Positions 54,755-64,000 of a DNA stretch of 64,000 nucleotides are shown in pieces (within the stretch, counting starts at the first letter, position 1; each line of letters starts with the position of its first letter). Position numbers and translations under genes: made by a program. This DNA comes from Lobosporangium transversale (lineage: Eukaryota > Mortierellomycota > Mortierellomycetes > Mortierellales > Mortierellaceae). The notes under the pieces are model-generated. The model was not told where the DNA came from and did no database searches. It worked only from the letters and a program-made list of their open reading frames with translations. The stretch is taken from contig NW_019029016.1 of NCBI RefSeq assembly GCF_002105155.1, forward strand, positions 362,324 through 426,323, written 5' to 3'.

Positions 54755-54940
54755 TTTTTTTTTTTTTTTTTTTTTTTTTTGAAGTAGTTTTCTTGCCAAA
54801 GAAAAGTGAAATTCAAGTGTCAAGATAAGCTTTTTTTTTTTTTTTTTTTTGAGAATAAATATGCTTTTTTTTTTTTTTTTTTTTTTTTGCAGGTGATTCA
54901 ATGAATGGAGATAGCACGGAATTTTTTTTTTTTTTTTTTT
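54755..54940. repeat. Cluster of four T homopolymers upstream of the gypsy ORF
   Basis: T runs at about 54755-54780, 54832-54850, 54865-54888 and 54920-54940, separated by unique sequence, in the probable leader of the retroelement. On the minus strand they are A tracts. Confidence 0.85.
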
Positions 54941-55062
54941 GATGCATGTCAAAATCTCAATCATTCATTGGTTCATTTAGTCTGAAAATCACGCCATTTG
55001 AAATGAGTCTCAATGGCGAATGAGAATGAAGAAAAGAATGTGAATGGATGGATGATTGAGAA

Positions 55063-55068
55063 TATAAA
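55063..55068 (+). promoter_or_regulatory. TATA box of the 55174 gene
   Basis: AATATAAATT about 110 bp before the ATG at 55174 on the plus strand. Confidence 0.45.
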
Positions 55069-55173
55069 TTGATTGCTTTTTTTCGTTTTCATTCCTCCAT
55101 TCGTTATTTCACCATTCTCACACTTTCAACAAAACTTCAGCACACTTCATATTGCCATCAAAAACACTTCAGA

Positions 55174-55668
55174 ATGTCTTCCAACAATGTTTCCCATAGT
55201 TCCCCTGCCAGTTCTCCCGTGGAACTTCACTACTCTTTCACCAGTGGTGGAGAAAATAGTTTTGAGCATGATGATAGAGATCCGGCCTTCGTTCAAGCTG
55301 ATCGTCATGCACTTTGGAGAGAGAGAGGAGATCCACGTTATCGTGATCGTTCTCCTTCTTTGGAAATTGGTGGATCTGTTCCACCCAAGTTATCCGTTGG
55401 GACTTCGCTCGGTGTACGAAAGCGAAGTGATGATGATGATGGGGAGTCAGAGTGTGCGCAACATCATCAGCGCCGTAAAGTTTTGGAGGATGTGGACATG
55501 ATGGTAATAGACATCATAAATCTTTACAAGATGGTGCGCGAGCAAGGGGAGATAATTGCAGATCTGACCAAGCAAGTGGAGGATTTGAAAAAGCAAGTAG
55601 GGCGTTCAAAGAAATATAATCTGCGTCCTACTCCCAGTAGAAATAGCAACCGCAAAGGAAAGAAATAA
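55174..55668 (+). CDS. Unknown acidic/basic protein with C-terminal coiled coil
   Basis: 164 residues from MSSNNVSHSSPASSPVEL; an upstream in-frame start at 55069 is less likely because it lies at the TATA box. Ser/Pro-rich N-terminus, a charged middle (RERGDPRYRDRSPSLE, KRSDDDDGESE), then a heptad region (DMMVIDIINLYKMVREQGE, IIADLTKQVEDLKKQV) and a basic end (SKKYNLRPTPSRNSN...KGKK). It resembles small nuclear or Gag-adjacent coiled-coil proteins. It is divergently arranged with the gypsy gene, 435 bp between starts, so it may belong to the element or be a host gene. No known domain. Confidence 0.55.
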   Translation: MSSNNVSHSSPASSPVELHYSFTSGGENSFEHDDRDPAFVQADRHALWRERGDPRYRDRSPSLEIGGSVPPKLSVGTSLGVRKRSDDDDGESECAQHHQRRKVLEDVDMMVIDIINLYKMVREQGEIIADLTKQVEDLKKQVGRSKKYNLRPTPSRNSNRKGKK

Positions 55669-55704
55669 AGCTTTGCGATTGTTGATTTGTATATGTGTGT
55701 GTGT

Positions 55705-55738
<34 letters not shown>

Positions 55739-56539
55739 ATATAGGATGAGAGGTTAATTCATTCAAAAAAATGAGGAGTATGGGTGATCAATATGAATAA
55801 TATGGATTGAAAAATGAATGAGAAACGTTCATCCCTTTATTGATCACCTCCTACTGATATAAATAGGGTGAAGGACAATCTCTAATTGACAACTAATAAT
55901 TAATAAATGAAATTACTACTTACATGTGACTGATATGTCACACTCTTGCCACCCACAGATTCTTGCTTACCCATGGATGAGTGAATGCTCCAAGCTGTTG
56001 CTTATTTATGTTTTGTTCATTTATGATGCTCCAAAAGTTGTCACATAATTTCGCAGTCACCTAATTTTTCTACCTGCTTTAATATATAGATAAAAATAAA
56101 TGTAATAGTGGCAAAAGTAGAGAACAGTGGATAAACGTGAATTATATGTAGTCCCTTCGGAAATAAACCGATATTCTCCTCACCTAATGCAATATCAAAA
56201 ATAAAGATAAGCATTTTAGCATTGGCGGGTATGCAAGCGAAAATGCTAGAATTTAATTGTTACACTAGATTGTTCCTCGCAGAAGAACTACGTAATGTAA
56301 ATTATCATTCCCATAGTTTTAGATAGGCTTTCTAGCATTACTTTTGTAGTGTAGGAGGCACTCTTTTATGATCATTACTTGGCTATTTAGCTACCTCTAT
56401 TATAGACAATGCATCAGTATGGTACGTAGGTCCCTTGTCCTCTTTTTGTGAGGGAGATTGTGGGATTGAAAGAGAGCGAACAGTTGTTCATGTGGAGGTA
56501 TGCGGGACGGCTGCTGGAGATCAACTCGGTGGAGTGAGT
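55669..56539. other. Spacer with T tract, no gene recognised
   Basis: GTGTGT microsatellite and a T31 tract near 55694-55737. Nothing else that I can support. Confidence 0.35.
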
Positions 56540-56830
56540 GCCGTTAGACCAAGGACTTGAGCTTGGCTATCCTTAGAATAGGACAAACACATCCTTGCTG
56601 CAAGAGCAACCTACGTCAAGCAAGCACTACATCGAAGTTCAGCTGCAGTCTTAAACCTTTCTACCTCATTTTTCCTTTCTTCCCCTTTTTCCATCTCCTA
56701 TTCAAGCAATGCAAGCAGGGCAGAGCCGATTGGCCTATAAGCCCAGTCATATTCCTTCACCTGTTCTCCTCCTTGTAAGCTCTCTTCAAACCTCCGTCTC
56801 ACCGGACTTGCCATGCTTTGATGACCCATT
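56540..56830 (-). pseudogene. Degraded Helitron first-exon remnant
   Basis: The minus strand reads MASPVRRRFEESLQGGEQV, then SALLALLEQEMEKGEERKN, then RCSACLT and, in a shifted frame, VGCSCSKDVFVLF. This matches the ALLALLEQEEKEEKK and GCRECLNIGCSSQYKCIC blocks of the Helitron-1 first exon. It carries a stop and a frameshift, with no Rep-helicase nearby. Confidence 0.55.
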
Positions 56831-57297
56831 TGGCAGGTGGCGAAGGTCTGACAGATGAACGTATGGAACATATCTTTTTTTTTTTCTTTTCAAATGAAGA
56901 GTGAAAGATATGTGAAGGTAAAGTGTGTGAAAGCAAGGAATGTGATAGAAGAAGGTGTAGAGTGGTAAAGTACGCTAAGAGTTCAGGCCCATAATATGTA
57001 TATACTCTCGCATCGTATATTGTTGACATGACCTTTAATAGTGTGTATGGTATACCGTACTCAGAGTAGAGGTCAAATTTTTTTGAGCAAAAATTTTTTG
57101 GTGTCGACATTTGCAATGAAGAGAGCACTACCCTTTATTTTCTCTTTTCATTTAAAAATAAGATACCTCTTTATTTCCACCCAGGGAGCCATATTGGGGC
57201 CAAAGCCACTCTCTGTAGCAGTCACTTTGCCTTCATGGCAGTCACATTTCGGCACGTGCAGACACCCTTTCGTTTTAATATATAGGATATTATATTT
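56831..57297. other. Spacer, nothing recognised
   Basis: No gene or repeat that I can support. Confidence 0.3.
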
Positions 57298-58261
57298 TAC
57301 AGCGTTTTTAATTGTTTTATCCGGGTGAATCTATTTGACAACCCGGGTTGTCAATCTTATTTGACAACCCCCCCTAATTTAGCAGTCACACCGGCTTATT
57401 TGGCAACCCAGGTCTTCAATTTTCACTTTTTTGTTATTTGACAACCCGGGTTGTCAAAAAAAGAAGAAAAATTGTCTTTTTCAACCTGTCACATGACAAG
57501 TCTTCACCCTCTTGTACTTATGGAGGGCCTTTCTCAGCTGGATTTCTAAAATGGTGGCAACACTCCATTATCATGACTGTGGTTATAGCTTCTTCTGTCT
57601 CTCTTTTTTTTCCTTTCCGCGTCTTACGCATGCGCCATCAAGCGTCGCATAACCACTCCGAATTTATGCATGCTTATATATCCAAAAAAAACCCCTTAGT
57701 GCATGTTACCCGTATAGGCACATTTTCTATAAAATCAAACCCTTGTTTTAGAAATCAGTTGTAATAAAAAAACAACACCTCGTAACCAAAAAAAAAAGTT
57801 TGTTATTTGATGGAAGCTTTTAGATTGCTGGAGGGATTTCGTGTTGCTGAGGGATAGCAATAGAAACGATTTTCACATAATAATCTTGCCAATAAAAAAA
57901 GGGTTGTCAAATAATAGTGAGCTTGGGGTTGTCAAATTAGATATTTTACTATTCGGCAACCCGGGTTGTCACGCAAAGAAAAAAAATTGAGAAAATAATT
58001 AAGGGGGGGGTTGTCAAATAGATTAATTCCGAAAATAATGTCCTTCATTCCAAACGTGATAACCGAATTGATTATCACAATTATCCAAACATCGTGGCTT
58101 TATTAACAACATTGATGACCAATTTGAGTGACCTGACATACATATTATCCTATCCATTAGCGTTTCTTTCTTTTTTTTTTTTTTTTTTTTTTTTCACCAT
58201 AACTGTACTATTATAGGCCTATAGATTGATCTCTCTGTTGAGACACCTTGGAAAAAAGGTA
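57298..58261 (-). mobile_element. 3-prime remnant of the 26-28 kb Tc1 family, with a nested MITE
   Basis: The left end (ACAGCGTTTTTAATTGTTTT) is the family terminus. From 58030 the sequence continues as the complement of the 28590-28740 region: TIR interior (GATTATCACAATTATCC), then codons for the transposase C-terminus (CTATAGATTGATCTCTCTG). The body beyond 58260 is gone, cut by the next element. Confidence 0.65.
57326..58029. repeat. MITE-like element with GGGTTGTCAAATA inverted ends
   Basis: Ends GAATCTATTTGACAACCC (left) and GGGTTGTCAAATAGATTAAT (right) are inverted. The motif TTTGACAACCC or its complement recurs inside, including the perfect palindrome TTGACAACCCGGGTTGTCAA at 57340 and 57439. 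No coding capacity. A partial copy lies at 34380-34485. Confidence 0.6.
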
Positions 58262-59863
58262 TGGTGCATTTCAGTACTAATGCAATAAATTGCACTTTTG
58301 GACATTCATTCCTCATTCTCCTTTTTCTTTCTAATGATCTTCCATGTCATCGCTGTTTCTCATTCGTATTTGTCTCACCTCCATGGACTGTCATCACCAT
58401 CCTCATCAATGACGCAATTAGCATTTAATCGCAATTTGTATAGTCATGTCTCATTGCATCAGTTGCAGAAAAAAGTACATGTCAGGTTTGTCCATCCCTT
58501 ACTTCTCACTTTTTCTTTATTCTTTCTCTATAGCGCTATCACCGCTGATACACCAGGCGACACTCTACATATCTGTCATATCTTTATTAAAACATGAGGT
58601 CACTGTCCAAATCAATTGTCCAAAATGCAACTGCTCAGCTTCTTCAGGGAAAGTCATGCTGGGAAGTGGCAAGGAGCTTTGGGATATCCGTTACCTCAGT
58701 TCAAAGGATTAGGAAAAGAAGTAAAGAAGATATTCCAAAGTTGAAAGGGGGCCAACCTTGCAAAGTCACCAAGGAAACAAAACGGCTCTTATCGAGATAT
58801 TTCGACATGGGTGTATTGGAGACTCTCGAAAATGGCCAGCAACTAGTCCAATCGAGGGATGGAGTGCAGGTTTCTAAAACGAGCATCTGGAGGTACCTCA
58901 TGGAGGATGATATGAAGGCATATGTTAAACAGAAGCAGCCTGATCTGAAGAAGGAACATATCCTTGCTCGATATAATTTTGCAAAGGATCACTTGAACTG
59001 GACTATAGACGACTGGAAGAATGTCATGTTCTCAGATGAGACCATATTCAGCAGGGTTAGGTCCTGTGGAAGAAAGTTCTATTACAAACATCGAGGAGAC
59101 AAAACTCTACGAGCACATCATATCAAAAAGACAAGGCAAGGCGGTGGAGGCAAAATGATGTTCTGGGGTTGTATCACATACTACGGACCAGGCGATGGCT
59201 GTTGGCTCCCAGGAAAGGTTGATTCGGTAACCTACGTCGATGTCCTCAAGGATTATATTTTTAAATCCCGGGATTACTATTCAATGGATAAGCACAAATT
59301 CATATATCAGCAAGACAATGCTAGGATCCATACTGCAAAAATTGCAATGGACTATATCAAAAAGTCTAAGATAGCTCTCATGGAATGGCCAGCAAACTCT
59401 CCTGACATCAACCTAACAGAAAAAGTATGGGCATATATGAAGATGAAGTTGGATCAATATCCAGACAAGCCAAAGAATATGGAGGCCCTTTGGGATCGGG
59501 TTCAAGACGTATGGGCACAAATCCCTCCTGAATTCTTGGAACAGCTATATTGTGACATGCCAAAGAGGATGAGGGAGTTATATAAGGCAAAAGGAGGAAA
59601 CATCATTAAGACAGAAGAGAAGTAACCGAAATAAAGAGAACAGGAAGTTAAAAATTAACTTAACAGATGCAATAAGGTATTGAAAGCAAATTGCGATTAA
59701 ATGCTAATTGCGACATTGATGAGGATGGTGATGACAGTCCATGGAGGTGAGACAAATACGAATGAGAAACAGCGATGACATGGAAGATCATTAGAAAGAA
59801 AAAGGAGAATGAGGAATGAATGTCCAAAAGTGCAATTTATTGCATTAGTACTGAAATGCACCA
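58262..59863 (+). mobile_element. Intact Tc1/mariner element A with about 177-bp TIRs
   Basis: TA at 58260-58261 and 59864-59865; ends TGGTGCATTTCAGTACTAAT and its complement. The inverted repeats span about 58262-58438 and 59687-59863 and are nearly perfect. 1602 bp, with an undamaged transposase. It landed in the TA of the ACCTTTTTTCCAAGG tail of the older Tc1 remnant. Confidence 0.9.
58594..59625 (+). CDS. Tc1-like transposase, apparently intact
   Basis: 343 residues, no stops. N-terminal HTH pair (QLLQGKSCWEVARSFGISVT, GGQPCKVTKETKRLLSRYF, VSKTSIWRYLMEDDM), then the DDE domain: KNVMFSDETIFSRV with Asp 1, IYQQDNARIHTA with Asp 2 and SPDINLTEKVW with Glu. The third box differs from the common NPIENVW but keeps the acid. 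GGGGKMMFWGCI is the Tc1 glycine-rich box. Together with the near-perfect TIRs this element could be mobile; activity is inference. Confidence 0.9.
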   Translation: MRSLSKSIVQNATAQLLQGKSCWEVARSFGISVTSVQRIRKRSKEDIPKLKGGQPCKVTKETKRLLSRYFDMGVLETLENGQQLVQSRDGVQVSKTSIWRYLMEDDMKAYVKQKQPDLKKEHILARYNFAKDHLNWTIDDWKNVMFSDETIFSRVRSCGRKFYYKHRGDKTLRAHHIKKTRQGGGGKMMFWGCITYYGPGDGCWLPGKVDSVTYVDVLKDYIFKSRDYYSMDKHKFIYQQDNARIHTAKIAMDYIKKSKIALMEWPANSPDINLTEKVWAYMKMKLDQYPDKPKNMEALWDRVQDVWAQIPPEFLEQLYCDMPKRMRELYKAKGGNIIKTEEK

Positions 59864-59946
59864 TAGCAAATCAACTAAAACTTTTTACAATACAACTCTG
59901 AACCAGGGCTATGAACTAAATCGCTCATACCACTTCGCAATTCAAA

Positions 59947-60163
59947 CCACCACTCTCCTATTCGAACCATTCGAACCATTCGACACTCGAACCATTCGAA
60001 CCATTCGAACCAGTCGACACTCGAACCATTCGAACCAGTCGACACTCGAACCATTCGAACCAGTCGACACTCGAACCATTCGAACCATTAGACACTCGAA
60101 CTATTCGAATAATTCGCGTCATTCGAACCATTCGAACCATTCGAATCGAATAGGAGCACTGGT
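59947..60163. repeat. MITE with internal 25-bp TTCGAA satellite
   Basis: Left end CTCTCCTATTCGAACC and right end TTCGAATCGAATAGGAGCAC are inverted. Inside, a 25-bp unit (GAACCATTCGAACCAGTCGACACTC), itself made of 9+9+7 subunits, repeats in tandem. Both strands are open by accident, giving Glu-Trp-Phe-rich or Ser-Asn-His-rich ORFs. Confidence 0.7.
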
Positions 60164-60164
60164 A

Positions 60165-60268
60165 GAGAGGGCCTGATTAAAAGCAGTAGCTATGGCTTCG
60201 CTAATGTTCAGAGGAAGATCGATGGACGAAAGAGCGTTATTCAAGTGTTCCATGGCGAGGGTGAAATT
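60165..60268 (-). pseudogene. Start of a retrotransposon Gag, truncated by the MITE
   Basis: The minus strand reads MEHLNNALSSIDLPLNISEA, IATAFNQALS, resembling the leader helix of the gag fragment at 35010. The frame runs into the TTCGAA repeat. Confidence 0.35.
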
Positions 60269-60402
60269 GAATGGTAATTGTAGTTCTCTGGGTGTGGTCG
60301 TGGCTTCCTTTGATACCAATGCAAAAGTCAAGGTTGTGTTCTAGGGGAATCTAAGGGTACAAAAAAGGTGTCGTTATTCAGGGGAATTGCGCTAGGGAAC
60401 TA

Positions 60403-61995
60403 TGGTGCGTGCCAAAACTGATGCATTTTTTAACATTCATTCCTCATTCTCCTTTTCCTTTCTAATGATCTTCCCTACCATCACCGCTTCTCATTCTCAT
60501 TTGTCTCACCTTCGTAGACTGTCATCGCTGTTCTCATCAATGACGCAATTAGCGAATAATCGCCATTTGTATAGTCATGTCTCATTGCATCAGTTTTGGT
60601 AAAAAGTACATGTCAGGTTTGTCCATCCCTTACTTCTTTCTTATTCTTTATTCTTTCTTTATAGCACCATCACCACTGATACACCAAGCGACACTCTACA
60701 TATCTGCCATATCTTTATCATAACATGAAATCATTATCCAAATCAACTATCCAAAATGCAACTGCTCTACTTCATTAGGGAAAGTCTTCCAGAGAAGTGT
60801 CAAAGAGTTTAGGGATATCTGTTGCCTCAGCTCAAAGGATTAGGAAAAGAGGCAAAGAAAGTATTCCAGTGCTGAGAGGGGGCCGACCCTGCAAAGTTAC
60901 TAAGAAAACGAAACAGCTTTTATCAAGATTTTTTGACATGGGTGTATTGGAGACCCTAAAAGATGGCCAACAACTTGTTCAATTGAGGGAAGGAGTGCAG
61001 GTTAGTAAATCGAGCATCAGGAGGTTCCTTATGCAGGATGATATGGGGGCATATGTAAAACAGAAGCAGCCTGATCTGACGAAGAAGCAAATCTATGCTC
61101 GATATAATTTTGCAAAGGATCACTTGGACTGGACTCTAGAAGACTGGAAGAACGTCATGTTCTCAGATGAGACCATCTTTAGCAGAGTTGGGTCCTGCGG
61201 AAGAAAGTACTACTACAAGCATCGATGGGATAAAACTCTACGAGCACATCATATCAAAAAGACAAGGCAAGGTGGCGGAGGGAAAATGATGTTCTGGGGT
61301 TGTATAACTTACTACGGACCAGGCGATGGCTGCTGGCTCCAAGAGAAGGTGGATTCGGTAACATACGTCGACGTTCTCAAGGATTATATCTTTAAGTCCA
61401 GGGATTACTACTTGATGGATAAGGACAAATTTATATTTCAGCAGGACAATGCTAGGATTCATACCGGAAGAATAGCAATGACCTATATCCAAAAGTCTAA
61501 GATACCTCTCATGGAATGGCCAGCAAACTCTCCTGACATCAACCCAATAGAAAACATATGGGTATACATGAAGGTGCAGTTGGATCATTATCCAGACAAG
61601 GCAAAGAATATGGAGGATCTCTGGGAGAGAGTCCAAGACGTATGGACACATATCCCTCCTGAATTCTTACACAAACTATACTGCGGTATGCCGAAGAGGA
61701 TGAGGGAGTTATATAAGGCTAAAGGAGGGAACATCGTTAGGGGAAAGGAGAAGTAACAGGAATAAATAAAAACAAGAAGTTGTTAATTGCCATAATAGAT
61801 GCAATGAGATGCTGAAAGCAAATTGCAATTAAATGCTAATTAGGCCACTGATGGCGATGACGATGAGACTCCATGGAGGTGAGACAAATGAGAATGAGAA
61901 ACGGTGGTGGCAGGGAAGATCATAAAGAGGAAGAAGGAGAATGAGGAATGAATGTTGAAAAATGCAATTTATTGCATCAGTTTTGGCACGCACTA
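60403..61995 (+). mobile_element. Tc1/mariner element B, relative of element A
   Basis: TA at 60401-60402 and 61996-61997; ends TGGTGCGTGCCAAAACTGAT and its complement (one terminal mismatch). 1593 bp. The TIR interior and transposase are clearly related to element A but diverged. Confidence 0.85.
60725..61756 (+). pseudogene. Tc1-like transposase with one early nonsense codon
   Basis: Same length and frame as the 58594-59625 gene. The TAG at 60776-60778 falls where copy A has CAG (LLQGK becomes LLH-stop-GK). The rest is open for 319 codons with all catalytic boxes: KNVMFSDETIFSRV, IFQQDNARIHTG and SPDINPIENIW. Only the first HTH is cut, so reinitiation could give a protein without the first DNA-binding helix. 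Confidence 0.85.
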
Positions 61996-62222
61996 TAGAT
62001 AGAAGAGTGGGCCTATTTATACTAGCTAATGTCCTGCTGCAAGGAATGCTTTAGAAAATTAGGTGAAATACTATGTTGTACAAAATTATTATAGTAATTT
62101 CGCTTGCAAATATAGCCCCTAAGCTTTCCTTGACCCCTGTTCCTGTTCCTATATTTCCTATTCCCTTACCTATACAGTCTGGAAAAGGTCATTCTGCCTT
62201 GCCCTAAGCCTAGGTTCTCGAC
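61996..62222. other. Spacer, nothing recognised
   Basis: No gene or repeat that I can support. Confidence 0.3.
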
Positions 62223-62475
62223 AATGGCTCACATAAGAATAAAGATCAATGTTCACCGAATAGGCACCTGTAAAACTGAATCAATGACTTCAATGAACAG
62301 AAAGTCATTAGCTTTCCAAATGGGAGAAGCCAAGGTCACAACGCATAACTCTGACGGAGCAGAAGACGGGAGCTTTTATAAAGCAATGTATGAGTGTTAT
62401 ATGCATTTACGGTTTCTAGGAATGAAACAAAAGAAATGTACAGCGGAATGAATCATTGATTCAGCGTGCATATTA
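62223..62475 (+). repeat. Solo right TIR of the 47.7 kb Tc1 family
   Basis: Diverged match to 49036-49290: ATGGCTCACATAAGAATAAA, GACGGGAGCTTT, ATGAGTGTTATATGCATTTA. No transposase attached. Confidence 0.65.
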
Positions 62476-62942
62476 GGGTAAGATAGCCTGTCTTTTAAGC
62501 GCTACCTAAGTCTGATTAAGTTACTTAGACTTTTACAATTTTACCGCTACAAGGTAGTCCTAGCTCTAATAAGTTGTTGAAGACGCCCATAAATAGTTAC
62601 CCTAAGTCGGAAAAGCTTGTCTGAGTTCTAATAAAATACTCCAAGCAGAACTTGAAAAAGATTTCTTAAGTGGAATAAGTTAGATTGAGTGCCAATTAGG
62701 TACCTAGGGGGATACAGTGGCTTCCAATATTGTCCAAGTGTTTCATTCTTCCAAGGGAAAACTGTAAGTGTTCAAAAGTGAGCAGCGCTTGTCCCCTTGG
62801 ATCCTAGATGGGAGCAACCTGGAAGACATATTTTATTTGCTCAAAACCTATTAGCGCTCCTGCTTGTTTCTGATAGCTTTTCATTACTTTGAAATTTTCC
62901 TCTCATTTGGACAATTTTTTAACCATCGTTTTTTTTCACCTA
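62476..62942. other. Spacer, nothing recognised
   Basis: No gene or repeat that I can support. Confidence 0.3.
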
Positions 62943-64000
62943 CAGTGGTCATCAAAAGTCATTCAATGATTTTGAATTTTTAACATTCTCATTCCTTTTC
63001 TTCATTCTCATCTAGCATGTGGCTAGTATATTTGGGGTAGTGCATTTGTTCCCCACACCTCATGATTACTTTCATGTCTCATTCCCAATTATGACTTCAT
63101 TGTGAAATAAAACCAATTTCAATTTGACCTGCCTATTGAATGACTTCTGCTGAATTTCAATGTTGATTGCAAAAAAAACTTTTTCACTTCTCTTTTTTCT
63201 ACCAAGGTTACCTTCAGCTATATCTTCTTACACCTCTACTTACAATTAACATTCCACATCGTTTAGTATTTATTATGAGGACGCTTTCTATGGAAAAGGT
63301 ACACAATGCTCAGGCCTTACTTCGACAAGGGAAGTCTACAAGCGAAGTGGCAAGGAAACTTGGTATCTCTATTCCATCGGCAATAAGGATCAGGAGGGAC
63401 GTCAAGGACAATATTCCTAAACCCAGAATGGGCAGACCCTCATTGGTTTCCCCTGCTACCAAGAGGGCAATTGCACGCGAGGTTGATACGGGGAAACTTA
63501 GATCCATTCTGGCAGTTCAAGAATACATCAGATCGAGTCATGGAGTGCATGTCAGTGTAGAGACTGCCCGACGCTATGTAAAATCAGAGGGTTTGAAAAA
63601 CTATGTCCGCCCATTCAAGCCTAGGCTGACAAAAATGCAGATTGCGAAAAGGAAGAATTTTGCCCTCAACCACCTTGACTGGACTGTTGATGACTGGAAG
63701 CGAGTGATGTTCTCGGACGAAAAGCTTTTTGAAAGGCTAGGGTCCTTAGGAGGAAGAACACAATATAGGCGACCCGGCCACAGGACTTTAGAAGATCGAG
63801 ATGTTAGAGAGAGATCAAGGGGAGCACATAACAAACTTATGTGGTGGGGCTGTATCACTTATCATGGTGTAGGCGATGGTTGCAGGATCCCTGTCACAGT
63901 TGATTCCTCTTCATATGTTGATGTTCTACAAGATTATGTCCTCGGCTCGTGGAAGTGGTATGGCCAGGACCCTGAAAAGTTAATTTTTCAGCAGGACAAT
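62943..64000 (+). mobile_element. Third Tc1/mariner family, left part (runs off the window)
   Basis: TA at 62941-62942 followed by CAGTGGTCATCAAAAGTCAT, a typical CAGTG Tc1 terminus, 330 bp before an open transposase frame. Confidence 0.65.
63275..64000 (+). CDS. Tc1-like transposase, N-terminal 242 residues, open at window edge
   Basis: Starts MRTLSMEKVHNAQALLRQGK. First HTH (TSEVARKLGISIPSAIRIRR), GRPSLVSPATKRAI hinge, second HTH (VHVSVETARRYVKSEGL), then the DDE domain: KRVMFSDEKLFERLGS with Asp 1, GAHNKLMWWGCITYHGVG, and FQQDN with Asp 2 at the last codons. No stops. Related to, but clearly distinct from, the A/B family. The third catalytic residue lies beyond the window. Confidence 0.85.
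   Translation, partial: MRTLSMEKVHNAQALLRQGKSTSEVARKLGISIPSAIRIRRDVKDNIPKPRMGRPSLVSPATKRAIAREVDTGKLRSILAVQEYIRSSHGVHVSVETARRYVKSEGLKNYVRPFKPRLTKMQIAKRKNFALNHLDWTVDDWKRVMFSDEKLFERLGSLGGRTQYRRPGHRTLEDRDVRERSRGAHNKLMWWGCITYHGVGDGCRIPVTVDSSSYVDVLQDYVLGSWKWYGQDPEKLIFQQDN

Noticed and set aside
54740-54964. Upstream extension of the gypsy ORF
   Set aside because: It consists of poly-Lys encoded by A tracts; the ATG at 54739 begins the Gag-like sequence.
59958-60176. Glu-Trp-Phe and Ser-Asn-His repeat ORFs on both strands
   Set aside because: They are products of the 25-bp satellite, not genes.
1-64000. CRISPR arrays, bacterial operons, tRNA or rRNA genes
   Set aside because: No spaced repeats of CRISPR type, no ribosome-binding sites, and no recognisable tRNA or rRNA sequence; the window is eukaryotic.

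Overview
The window is eukaryotic and almost certainly fungal. Genes are small, with short GT-AG introns, TATA boxes at about 85-110 bp and no operons. The mobile DNA (Helitrons with spliced Rep-helicase genes, a DIRS-type tyrosine-recombinase retroelement, a chromodomain Ty3/gypsy element, many Tc1/mariner elements, piggyBac remnants) together with an etherase-like GST fits an early-diverging fungus. Mucoromycota or Mortierellomycota is my best guess, which is an inference. Long A or T homopolymers of about 20-40 bp recur in introns and spacers.

Layout. 0.2-0.9 kb: a two-exon secreted protein. 2.0-2.65 kb: Helitron scraps. 3.97-11.6 kb: a secreted beta-trefoil (R-type) lectin gene whose second intron holds Helitron-1 (about 4.24-11.2 kb). 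Helitron-1 is nearly complete, with zinc-knuckle exons and a Rep-helicase carrying one 1-bp lesion. 12.0-13.7 kb: two inverted remnants of one deleted Helitron. 13.7-15.5 kb: a two-exon gene joining a WRKY/GCM/FLYWCH-type zinc finger to a USP-like cysteine peptidase. 16.2-17.4 kb: a dead Tc1 copy. 17.6-18.5 kb: a glutathione S-transferase. 18.9-19.5 kb: a transposase-tail remnant. 19.7-21.25 kb: a three-exon membrane-anchored protein gene with two lesions. 22-24.4 kb: small uncertain coding islands.

26.1-28.7 kb: a spliced Tc1-like element with a mutated first catalytic Asp. About 28.9-33.58 kb: Helitron-3, with the Rep core deleted and a small spliced gene between the helicase and the 3-prime hairpin. 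35.0-36.6 kb: a gag fragment and a piggyBac pseudogene. 36.9-37.3 kb: a crystallin-like secreted protein. 37,756-41,999: a structurally complete DIRS element. 42.5-49.3 kb: Helitron-2, with its first coding exon split by a Tc1 element that has about 213-bp inverted repeats. 49.6-54.7 kb: an intact gypsy Gag-Pol ORF with no LTR pair visible to me, head-to-head with a coiled-coil protein gene. 57.3-62.0 kb: nested Tc1 elements and MITEs, including one intact transposase. 62.9-64 kb: the start of another apparently intact Tc1 transposase.

About six or seven host genes survive among layered insertions. The nesting gives a relative order of events, and several lesions are single-base and recent-looking. 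All identifications are by eye from motifs and copy-to-copy comparison; no database search was run.
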